From Cornus controversa (Eukaryota > Streptophyta > Magnoliopsida > Cornales > Cornaceae), in contig CM048850.1 in NCBI GenBank assembly GCA_026545225.1, forward strand, positions 25,783,797 to 25,847,796: a stretch of 64,000 nucleotides of DNA, read 5' to 3'. The translations under genes and the position numbers were made by a program. The notes under the pieces were generated by a model. It did no database searches and was not told the DNA's origin. It saw nothing but the letters and a program-made list of their open reading frames with translations. Shown piece after piece: positions 33,747 through 43,865 of the stretch; the first letter of the stretch is position 1; every line of letters begins with the position of its first letter.

Positions 33747-33787
33747 CATAAGTAAGGACCCCATATCATGATATCATGGACTTGATA

Positions 33788-33830
33788 GTTGAGAATGTTT
33801 TAAATATTTTGTTGAGAATGTTTTAAATAT
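33788..33830 (-). promoter_or_regulatory. 20-bp direct repeat in the GRP upstream region
   Basis: GTTGAGAATGTTTTAAATAT occurs at 33788-33807 and again at 33811-33830, about 130-170 bp upstream of the GRP start codon. It could be a duplicated promoter element; no known factor site is recognised. Confidence 0.5.
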
Positions 33831-34883
33831 ACCCATCATCTTCTCATCTAAAAACCGTGTTGGGAAGTTAATGCAATCAACTGTTGCCTTTGATACCCTA
33901 TAATAGTGACCTCTCCAACTGGATTACTACTTTCGTCTCTTGGGCAGAGGAATCCAGCATTGCATATTTGCATGCATCCTTATAGTTGTGCATCTTACGC
34001 TACATGCAGTTGACCTCGTAATATATATATGTGTGTGTGTGTGTGTCAGTGTGTTATATAGTTTTGAAGGTGGCTGCCTATAAAGACTTCTTATACTTGA
34101 GATTTTAAGAAACAGGTCCAGGAAAGTTTTTCTAGGAAGGAAGAAAGTGCGTCTGATGTAGGACCCAAACTACTTGAGGAGAATTTTAAAGTCAAATCAC
34201 TCTTGTATATATGGATGAACAAGAGTGTACAAGGAATAACCCAAGGCTAAAGGGAGGCCCATGCTAGGGGCCCCAACCACCTGCCTTAGGAGACAAGATC
34301 AGGCCAGGTCCGCAAGGACGAGAGCAACGTTAGAATGAAACGGAAAATTCAAAAAATAGAACACCCAGCAGATTGAGATCGAAAACACCAGAAACCGTAT
34401 GTATATATATCTCTGTTCCAAGACATGACCAGGGGGCCTCATGAAAACCAATTAGGTTCCCATAAAGCTTCTAGCAGACAATGCAATGAAAGTGGCTGAC
34501 AATTTGGGTACTGTAGGTGTCATATAAACCCTACAGTGAAAGTGTGGGTATCTCATGAAGTTAATCAGTTTCAAATGAAGATTCGAACTAGATTACAGTT
34601 GAAATATTCGAATCAGGCGATTCTAGGAAGGGTTGAAGTAATCACCTCCAAAATTTCTTTTTGTCTTTGAAAACATAGGACTTTTGAAAGTTTTTTTTTG
34701 GACTTTTGAAAGTTTTATATGACTGGAAATTTAAAAGGAATTGAAGTACATAACAAAGAAATTAAAGGAATTGAAAGGACAAGACAGTTAAACAAAACAT
34801 AACATATAATCGAAAGTGTGGCAACTTGGATTAAAATGTATTAAAATACATTGCTGGAATGTGAAAAATAATTTAATTGTAGA
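33831..34883. other. Intergenic DNA between GRP gene and element E
   Basis: No gene is recognised. It contains TG/TA microsatellites near 34021-34050 and a GC-richer patch (34230-34340) that may be an old gene or LINE fragment but shows no readable motif. Element E is inserted at 34884. Confidence 0.5.
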
Positions 34884-35349
34884 TGTACACACAAATTTCA
34901 TGTCCGAAAATCTAAGAACGAAAATTAGTGACAAATAAATAATTTTATTAATTTAAGAAAGATGGGTACAATTCTCTTTGAATCTTTACAAAAGAAAAAC
35001 AAATTCCTCTGATTCGACCTCCTTGGTGATCCGGCTTCAAGGGCTGTTGGAGCTTGATCTTGAATTGGATTGAAACTTTGGTGAAGAACGGCACGTGGAT
35101 GATGTGCTTGTTGTTCTTCTCCTTCAGGGTTTAGGTACTTTGGAGCTTTGAATTTTGAGTGAAGTCTTCTACAGAGTTTCAGCTTTTTCTGAGAATCTTC
35201 TGCCCCCCTTCTCCCACCTCTGGACCTTTATTTATAGGCTTCTTATAGGGGTAGACTTGTAACTTTCTTTTCTTCTTATAATTATCTTTTATAATAATTG
35301 TGATAATTATTCAATATATATATAATAATTATCTTTGATGATAATTATA

Positions 35350-35403
<54 letters not shown>

Positions 35404-35591
35404 TCCCTTTGACCCATTTTTAAGTGGGCTTGGACTTTTTAAACAATTTGGATCAGCATATGACCAATTTATTTGTGGTGGGTCTGAACTTTGAATTATC
35501 TGACTTATTGGGCCACGTTCCAAAGTGGGCTAAACTGAAGATAAACTTAAATTGTATTTTGGGTCCAACATGTAATTTTTTAATGTCTACA
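34884..35591 (-). repeat. Element E 3' LTR
   Basis: 708 bp, with an internal AT microsatellite (about 35349-35398) longer than that of the partner LTR, which explains most of the length difference. Small ORFs within are shared with the partner LTR and are not genes. Confidence 0.92.
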
Positions 35592-35689
35592 AATTGCCCT
35601 CACTTTAAGTCTCGTGCCATGTTGAGTTTGTCACATATTTAAAGCGGGACTTAAAGTATTTAAAATTCGCTTTTTTTTTTTTTTTGCAA

Positions 35690-35970
35690 GAATTCAACTG
35701 CAAAAAGGATGTCTTCTTTGTCAAGTTGAATCAAAGACTTGAGGATCCTATTGCCAATAGGATTTTTTTTTTTGTGGTCCAAGTGGAATTGAAGACTTGA
35801 GAATCCTATTGCAAATAGTATTTTTTTTTTTGTGGTCCAAACTGAGTTGGAGTCTTGAAAACCTTATTGCAAATAGGATTTTTTTTCCTTATCCAATTTC
35901 AAATAGGATTTGTTGTTTTCCATGTTCAAATGGAATTGGAGTCTTGAAAATCCTATGTCAAATAGGATTA
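35690..35970 (-). repeat. ~65-bp tandem array in element E
   Basis: About five copies of a unit with GACTTGAGGATCCTATTGC, AATAGGATT, a T-run and GTGGTCCAA. Element F has the matching array on the other strand at 57710-57950, so it is a family feature of the 3' tail. Confidence 0.88.
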
Positions 35971-36039
35971 ACTCATAACTATATATATGTAGTCTATACT
36001 TCAGACTCTTCATATCAGAGAATATTTGAAAGAAATTTC

Positions 36040-36810
36040 ATGAACTCCAGCAACTGTAAGTTCTGCTTTCTTTATTTCTTTTATATTTTTTCCTTCTTTT
36101 TTTTTTCTTTTTTTTTTTAACTGCAATCAGTCTCTCTCTTTTTTTTCCTCTCTCTCTTTTTCTTCCTTCTCTTCACGCGGTTGCTTTTTTTTTTTTTTCT
36201 TTTCTTTTTGCTTCTTTCTTTTCTTCTTCTCTTCCAGGCGGCTACTTTTTTTATTTTTATTCTCTCCTTCTTCTTCTTTCTTTTCTTCTTCTCTTCTAGG
36301 CATATGTTTTTTTTTTCTTCTTTCTTTCTTCTTCTTTCTTTTCTTCTTCTCTTCCAAGCACATGTTTTTTTTCTTTTTCTTTTTTTTTTCTTCTTCTTTT
36401 CTTCTCTTCTTCCGGCGCTTGTTTTTTTTTCCTTCTTTTTTTTTTCTTTTTCTTCTTCTTTCTTTTCTTCTATTCTTTCTTTCTTTTTTTCTTCTTTCTT
36501 TCTTCTTCTTTTCTTCTCCTCTTCCAGCGCTTGTTTTTTTTTTCCTTCTTTTTTTTTTTTCTTCTTCTTCTTCTTCTTCTTCTTTCTTTTCTTCTTCTCT
36601 TCGAGGCAATTGGGCTGCTTTTTTTTTTTTCTTTCTTTCTTTCTTTTCTTCTTCTCTCCCAGGCATCTATTTTTTTCTTTTTCTTTTCTTTTTCTTCTTC
36701 TTTTCTTTTCCCTTCTTTTCTTTTCTTCTTCTCCAAAGCCACCTCTTGTTTTTTTTTTTTTTCTGCTTTGGCTTTTTTTTCTTCTCTTTTCCTTTGATGT
36801 GGGAGACTAT
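36040..36810. repeat. Polypyrimidine (plus) / polypurine (minus) tract with ~100-bp subrepeats
   Basis: About 770 bp of almost pure T/C on the plus strand, built of repeats punctuated by CTCTTCCAGGC-like breaks. The Phe/Leu/Ser ORFs on plus and Lys/Glu/Arg ORFs on minus are composition artefacts. Element F has a shorter counterpart at about 57530-57610. Confidence 0.9.
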
Positions 36811-37249
36811 CTGTAAAAAAAAATGAAGTTTCTTTTTTTGTTGTTTGATAGATTTGAACACAAGACCTCATAATAGGGAGACATTATAACACCACACCAT
36901 TTCTGCTACACAACTCTTTCTATTATAAACCCTTGAAATATAATATAATATAGGAGTGAACTTTGAAAGAAACATTTTTTTTTTCTTTCTTTTTTTTTTA
37001 GTAGCAACTTTGTCTTCCGTGACCACTATTAATCAAATCTGTTTTTTTCAAATCAAATTCCACTTGTGGGCCCTGCTCGAATTTTGTGCTATCTCTGGAA
37101 CGACGAATAGATTTATCGAACTCATTGAGGAAGACAACATTACGTGAGTTACTCAACTCTTCTCTTGAAAGCTTCAAAATTTTTTTTTGTCAATTCTTGT
37201 AGGTCAAATTGCTTCTCTCAAAATATGGAGTTCCGGACGTAATTCATTA

Positions 37250-37610
37250 GTCCCTTCGGGGTCCCTCAGTGCACTTTGGTGTCACTTTTTTGTCCCTTCG
37301 GGGTCCCTTAGTGCATTTCGGTGTCTATTTTATTGTCCCTTCGGGGTCCCGTAGTGCACTTCGGTGTCACTTTTTCGTCCCTTCGGGGTCGACCCTTAGT
37401 GCACTTCAGTGTCACTTTTTCGTCCTTTCGACGTCACTTAGTGCACTTCGGTGTCACTTTTATTGTCCCTTCGGGATCTCTTAGTGGATTTCGGTGTCAC
37501 TTTTTCGTCCCTTCGGGGGTCCCTTAGTGCACTTCAGTGTCACTTTTATTGTCCCTTCGGGGTCCTTTAGTGCACTTCGGTGTCACTTTTCGTCTCTTCA
37601 GGGTCAGGCC
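37250..37610 (-). repeat. 41-45-bp tandem array, nine copies
   Basis: Copies of TCCCTTCGGGGTC, then CTTAGTGCACTTCGGTGTCAC and a T-run, start at 37251, 37292, 37336, 37378, 37423, 37466, 37508, 37552 and 37593. Each holds a small inverted repeat (CCCTTCGGGG hairpin). The three overlapping short ORFs here are the repeat read in different frames. Confidence 0.93.
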
Positions 37611-37699
37611 AAGTCACCACAATGCAGCAGATATCATCAATATCTCGGCAGTAGGTCAGGTCACCCAACCCTTTTCTTACAAGCTTCAAATTTATGTTT

Positions 37700-37975
37700 T
37701 TTTTTTTGGTAAAGATAGTTTATACTCATATCAAGGAGTGGTTTTTTTTTTTTTCATGCAAACAGTTTATACTCGTGTCATGAGTGTTTTTTTTTTTGTT
37801 TTTAGTAAACAGTTTATACTCGTGTTAAGGAGTGTCATCTTTTTTTTTTTTGGTAGACAGTTTATACTCGTGTCAAAGAGTGTCATTCTTTTTTTTTTGT
37901 AGACAGTTTATACTCGTGTCAATGAGTTTTTTTTTGTAGACAGTTTATACTCGTGTCATAGAGTATCATCGACAA
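37700..37975 (-). repeat. ~47-bp tandem array, six copies
   Basis: Units of CAGTTTATACTCGTGTCA with GAGTGT and a T-run of variable length. It directly follows the 41-45-bp array, so element E has at least four distinct arrays in a row. Confidence 0.9.
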
Positions 37976-38569
37976 TTTAGCTTTACATAGTCTTTAGCTT
38001 TGCAAGACTCAGGAGACAGTCCAAGCTTGTGTTGAAAGGTGTGAATCAGCTTGGCGTCAATTTGGAGATTTTTTTCTTGCTTTGTTTATTCATTATACTC
38101 TTCTCGTACTTGAGAAGAAACATCTTCTTCGAACTCGTCTCCCCACCCAGAAGGAAAAGGTATTTCATTCGTCGTAGTCCATGTAGGAGGATTAAACCTC
38201 ACCCAGTATGCTTTGATTCCACTACGAGATTTGATCCAGACGGCATCTTCGGGCTTTGGTCCCCACACTTTTCCTTTCTCTAGTCTTTTGATTTTTCGAG
38301 CCTCTTGTTCGATCTGGGATTGTAGACGATTTTGTTCTTGTTCCTCGCTTTCTTCTTTGAGACCTTCGTTTCACTGATTGTTAGAGACAGTTCGAGAAAC
38401 TGACTCTTGAGACATCACTTGTGTGTTTATGGGCAATGATTCATGCGAGATCACTGTAAGACTATTCATATCTTGAACTTTCTTTTTTGGCCTCCATGTG
38501 AACACAATTTTTTGATCATTTCTATTTGAAATTGCTTGAGGAGGGCTGGAATGAGCTTTGTATGGAAGG

Positions 38570-39674
38570 TTTGCCCCCTATCTGTGCAGTCTTCTATCAA
38601 GGTTTTCTTGACTTAATGTCTTATTTAACCGAGAACCATCAGATGAAGTCATGGAAGGAACACGAAGTGTTTCTTGATATAAGTTGTTAGAGACGATGCT
38701 TGTAACATAAGATGTATTTATTTCATCGTCTGAGTTAGGAAGTATTTTGTCTTTCTCTTCAGACTCAACCTCTTCATCTTTAAGACAGTTGTCAGACATA
38801 TTGGAAAAGGCAAAAGCCTTTGGCGGTTGATATCCCACTGGTGTCTTTAAGCTGTCAATTATTTCGGTGTAGGGTTTCAAGTACACAAGAGTGCTCTGAG
38901 GGGCTCCGCCATACTGTGCTCGAATTGTGTTCGTTATTATATCCTACAACTGTTGGATAAATAGCAAAATGACTGGCAAAGCAGGGTTAGTTTCGTCAGC
39001 CGTGTGTCTTGACGCAGATGTGTGACGACGCTATTTTGATTGGGTACCTTGAAGAGAGGATTTTGAAGTATTCGCAGGCAGATGTGTTGACTTGTCAGGA
39101 TTTTGGATTTCAAGCTTCCTCATTAGCGCGGCAATCTGCAAGTCCTTCTCTTCACCAGTCTTTGTGAGGTTTTCAATTGCGCGTGCTATGACTGCCAATT
39201 AGTCTTCCACCAAGTTTGTTCCAGTCATTATAATGCGACAACCTTCGAATAGGAAAGTCCTTGATGGCCAACATTCCTTGAAGGGATCGATTGCTCTGAA
39301 ATCTCAAGCAACGACTCTGAGAGCGAACCGACGCTAGAGTTGGCGTCAGAGACGGATTGGGGTGAATGTGGTGGCGCCGACTTTTCTGAAACAACGTTAG
39401 AGTTCTTTACCCCCTAAGGATCAATGGTGTTAACATGTTTATTTTTCACATCTATTGGTTTAGCAGGATTGGTTTTCACCAAATCTTGTTGATTCTTGAG
39501 CAAAATAATTGCTTTGGTCTTGCTACGCGTTATAGGACCTGTTGAGGTGATGCTGACACTTGATAGGTTCCTAGTGTTTTTGTCACTGCTTGCGACAACT
39601 TTGGTGTTAGCCATTGCAGCAGTGTTTTCTTTTGAGTTTTTATTGTTTATTGTCTGAACCTTGGGAGGAGCCAT
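38570..39674 (-). pseudogene. Element E gag-like leader region
   Basis: On the minus strand, just inside the PBS, a frame starts MAPPKVQTINNK and carries GPITRSKTKAI, a motif common at the start of gag in some plant Ty3/gypsy elements. Further readable pieces follow to about 38570, including a Ser/Asp/Glu-rich stretch. Element F starts its leader with the related MAHPKVPVTNKK. Fossil, broken with several breaks. Confidence 0.55.
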
Positions 39675-39759
39675 AGATTATGACGAACAGAGTTTTGGAT
39701 GTATGATGTAGGAGACAGAGATGAGAGGCAGAGATGTCCCACCGGGCGTGTCAGAAATT

Positions 39760-40441
39760 TGTACACACAAATTTCGTGTCCGAAAATCTAGGAACAAAAA
39801 TTAGTGCCAAATAAACAATTTTATTAATTTAAGAAAGATGGGTACAATTCTCTCTGAATCTTTACAAAAGAAAAATAAATTCCTCTGATTCGACCACCTT
39901 GGTGATCCGGCTTCAAGGGCTGTTGGAGCTTGATCTTGAATTGGATTGAGACTTTGGTGAAGAATGGCACGTGGATGATGTGCTTGTTGTTCTTCTCCTT
40001 TAGGGTTTAGGTGCTTTGGAGCTTTGAATTTTGAGTGAAGACTTCTGCAGAGTTTCAGCTTTTTCTGAGAATCTTCTGCCCCCCTTCTCCCACATCTGGA
40101 CCTTTATTTATAGGCTTCTTAGAGGGGTAGACTTGTAACTTTCTTTTCTTCTTATAATTATCTTTTATGATAATTGTGATAATTATCCAATATATATATA
40201 ATAATTATCTTTGATGATAATTATAAATATATATATATATATATATAAAATTATCCCTTTGACCCATTTTTAAGTGGGCTTGGACTTTTTAAACAATTTG
40301 GATCAGCACATGACCCATTTATTTGTGGTGGGTCTGAACTCTGAATTATCTGACTTATTGGGCCACGTTCCAAAGTGGGCTAAACTGAAGATAAACTTAA
40401 ATTGTATTTTGGGTCCATTATGTAAATTTTTAATGTCTACA
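39760..40441 (-). repeat. Element E 5' LTR
   Basis: 682 bp, partner of 34884-35591, ending next to GTAGG. It contains an AT microsatellite at about 40227-40250. Confidence 0.92.
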
Positions 40442-40689
40442 GTAGGACTTGAATTAAAGAGAATTGAAGTAGTGTTGCTGGGTTCATATTTTTTTGAGCC
40501 CAAAATCCGCTGTTTTTCCTTCTGAATCCCCATTTTTAGTTCTCTTTCCTTTTATAGTAATATTTTCTTTTGTCGTTTAGGCAATGATTCTGAACTCAAT
40601 TTGGGCCAGATTTTTGGCAGTTTACTTATTTTATTTCGTATTTCATTTTGGCGTGATTATTGAGATTTTGCTATTTTTGGTAAGATTTC
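40442..40689. other. Unassigned flank between elements E and H
   Basis: 248 bp, AT-rich, no recognised feature. The left end of H's LTR similarity begins at 40690. Confidence 0.5.
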
Positions 40690-43390
40690 GATATTTACAA
40701 CTGATAGCAACAAGCATAGAGTATTAAATACAAAATGAAATAAATTTTAAAAGCAGAATAGAAAGTCCTTTTAAATCAAAATAAAACGTTAAATAAATAA
40801 AGTACGTGTCTGGTAATATAATTTGGAAGTCCCGTAACCCAAGGACCCCTTAACTAGAAAGAACAAGAGTTTTAACTCTAAATTAAAAACCAACCAAAGT
40901 CTTAAAAGAGTTTCATAGTTTGAACTTGAAGAAGAGAATAAGTTCCTACTCTGTAACTGATGAGAGGAGATACGTGCCACAACCAAACCCCAAGACTCTA
41001 TTCTCACAGTGAAACCGATCTGGAGCCTGGAATATCAACAAAGTGGGTTAAACCCACGAGCAAGCCCTCTCTACTACATCCTAATCAGAGAACCAATATA
41101 CATACCCTCAATATGAAGGACACAAGAGGAAAAATATAGGTGTAAACATACAGGTCATTGCTTATCCAGTTCAAGTTTTCAAAATAAATGGCATCTTTTA
41201 CAATATTCCAACAAACCCTTATCATACAAAAATGAACATATTTTTTAAGTTCAGAACAAAGAAACATAAGCATGTATTTTATTAAATCTAAGCAATCCTA
41301 ACATGCCACTATTATTATCCTTAAATACTTTAATAGGTATTGGTAATCCTGACATATCCCCTGGCAATCCTTACATGCCTCCTTTAACTTTAGATACCTT
41401 AATAGGTATTGGCAATCCTAACATGTCCCCTGGCAATTCTTACATGCCTCCCAAACCAACCTACGACACAAAAAAATATGTAAAGATTTAAATTATACAA
41501 GCATAAGAATTTGATCTAACAAAAATTCAATCATCACAATAAAATAACTCATTCACAATTAACTTAAACCAAGTATAGCATGGACAGTCATAATTTCAAA
41601 AAAATATATATATATATATAATAATGCAACCATCAATTATATGAGCAAGCACACAACCAAACCTCCAATATACTTAAATCTTTGAAATAGTCTAAACCTA
41701 GCTCTAATCTAGGTTTCCGGGCCTATTATGTTCCTAAGAACTCTATTTAATTATTCTGGAATTTTTTGAAATTTTTCGGGAATTTTAATAATTTTCCAAA
41801 ATTTAAGAAAATAAAAATCTAGTTTTGAGGCACACTTTCCATACTACTTTAACCACAAGGGAATCTCATTTTGACTTGATATTTAAAACCCAAGTGCATT
41901 CTGTCCGCAAAAAATTACCAAAAATTTCTAAAAATTTTCTAGAGTTTTAAAAAATATTTTCCAAATAAAAGAAGATGAAAACTCAATTTTGAGACATACT
42001 TTAAAATCAATTTAACCACTAGGTAAGCTCATTTCTACTTGAAATTTAAACCCAAGTCTATTATGTCACGAAAAGGTTACTCAATTTTTTTTAGAAATTT
42101 CCAAATTTTAAAAATTATTCTTCCTATTTTCTAAATTAAAATCAATTTGAAATACAAATATTAAAATATTCTGGACTGGCCCAGTGGTGAGTGAGACCCA
42201 ACGAACCTTTTTGGGTCCTTTGTTGGTGGCGCACGCACCCTCATGCGCCAGCGGGGCGGGTGGCCCCCTTTCTCTCTTTTTTTTTCTTCTTCTTCTTCCT
42301 TTCTTTCATGCAACATAACGTCAATAATGGTGCCGAAACTTTCCGGCCATTTTCCGACCACTTTCGGGCACCGAATCGTGCATATGAATATACCATTGAA
42401 CTCGTCTCGATCTAAGCTACGCATTGGTACCAAATTTAGGCCCTCTCGCAACCTAAATCAAAAAGGTCCAATTTCAAGTTTTAAAATTCTAAAATTTCAA
42501 ACTCAAATTCCCGTCAATCTACCTAACGATTCGCAACCAAAATTTCAAGGATTATTCTAGGAAGCAAGATCTACCTATTGATAGGAACAAAAACCTTCAA
42601 AAATGATGAATACAGTAAACCTAATTTCATGTTCGTACATATATATATGTACACACGCCTATACAGTTATATATACATGTATATACATATCCAAAAATAC
42701 CCTTAAGGAGTACCAAAACCCCAAAATCTTCTTGTTTGATTCACAGAATTATTATTAGTATGCAAAATCATTTAATTTCATAATTAAATGCATAAAAAAT
42801 TTCCAGCAACATGTATATACAAATTATACATATATATATATATATATATATATAAAATCCAGCAACATGTATAGACAGATAATATATATGTCTACAGATT
42901 TAAAGGGGAAGAAAATATTTCAAACTTGCTTTTTTGTTGACCAAAACTCGTCCATACGAATCGCTCCTTCTCCCCATTCGCTCTTGCGTCCACACTCTTT
43001 CGATCTCTGTGCGTGAAAACGAATGACATAAACCCTATCCACCTTTTCTTTTCTTTTCTTTTTCTAGAAAAGTAAATAAACTCCAAAATAATAAAAATAA
43101 GAATATAATAAAAAAATAAACCATAACCCATCAAAAATAAGTATACACCTAACCCAACCATTCTAGCCCAACTCAACCCAGATTTCTTCCTAGCCCAATC
43201 AAAAATTAAAATAAAGGAAAAAAATATAAAGACCCAGTCCAAATAAAATAAAATAAAGTAAACTATACCAAAATATTTAAAGCACTCCAATAAATTTAAT
43301 CCAATAAATAAAGTAAATAATAAAATAAATAACTAAACAAAAATCATTTAGATTAAAAATTCAATGGCCTCAAAATTATGGGGTATTACA
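40690..43390 (-). repeat. Element H 3' LTR
   Basis: About 2.7 kb, ending GGGGTATTACA at 43390. It holds a 72-bp tandem duplication (41318-41456, TACTTTAATAGGTATTGG units) and AT microsatellites (about 41607 and 42832-42853). The patch at about 42170-42450 is relatively GC-rich. No gene supported. Confidence 0.75.
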
Positions 43391-43534
43391 TTCTTCTCCC
43401 CTAAAAAGAGGAATTCTGTCATGCCCCAGAATCCGGACCGCCGGGACTCCCCCGGACCGACCCGAATCCCAAGTCGCGAACCCGTTCACTCAACCCCGTG
43501 AACGACCTCAACCACACTCCTGCTACTGTATCAA

Positions 43535-43553
43535 GCTCTGATACCATGTTATC
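43535..43553 (-). other. Buried LTR end plus initiator-Met PBS inside the G 3' LTR
   Basis: On the minus strand it reads TGATAACA immediately followed by TGGTATCAGAGC. This canonical LTR terminus and PBS lie 130 bp inside the present LTR end. The partner LTR has the same at 50171-50189. Confidence 0.88.
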
Positions 43554-43726
43554 ACGCCCCGATCCCCGAGGCCCGAAAATCGAAGTGTGAGCTCCGTGAG
43601 ATCACCCTCACGATATAACCACCACCTGATCATACAATCTCAATATCCTATTATTTTCACGAAAATTGGGCATGACCCATTCTAATAAATCAAATCCTGG
43701 CATGTTATACCTGCTTTAAATTCAAT

Positions 43727-43865
43727 TCGACACTTATGGGCACGTGTCCCCCCAGCATTCACATCTAAAAATCAAAATGGACACTTCTGGGCACGTGTCC
43801 CCCCAGCATTTATATCTAACAATTAAAATGGACACTTCTGAGCACGTGTCCCCCCATCATTTCTA
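43727..43865 (-). promoter_or_regulatory. 51-bp tandem G-box/ABRE array, G 3' LTR
   Basis: Three units each contain GGGCACGTGTCC (third unit GAGCACGTGTCC). CACGTGTC lies at 43741, 43792 and 43843. CACGTG is the plant G-box, and ACGTGTC is the ABA-response core bound by bZIP factors. It sits about 310-450 bp from the LTR end. Confidence 0.75.

Larger units (their letters stand above)
34884..40441 (-). mobile_element. Element E: non-autonomous Ty3/gypsy-like LTR element rich in tandem arrays
   Basis: LTRs at 34884-35591 (3', 708 bp) and 39760-40441 (5', 682 bp) run TGTACACACAAATTTC to AATGTCTACA in plus orientation. Flanking 5-mers GTAGA (34879-34883) and GTAGG (40442-40446) are a near-perfect target duplication. 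Minus strand is set by a purine-rich tract before 35591 and a PBS-like GGCGTG/CCGGTGGGAC region at 39735-39755, next to a gag-like leader. The rest is tandem arrays. No protease, RT or integrase motif was seen. LTRs differ by about 4-5 percent in a 260-bp sample, roughly 1.5-2 My. Broken. F (57399-58873) is a relative. Confidence 0.85.

Noticed and set aside
36127-36871. Phe/Leu-rich and Lys/Glu-rich frames of up to 211 aa
   Set aside because: Pure low-complexity polypyrimidine/polypurine DNA lacks stops by composition.
37250-37610. CRISPR-like regular repeats
   Set aside because: Units follow directly with no unique spacers, no cas genes, and a plant context.
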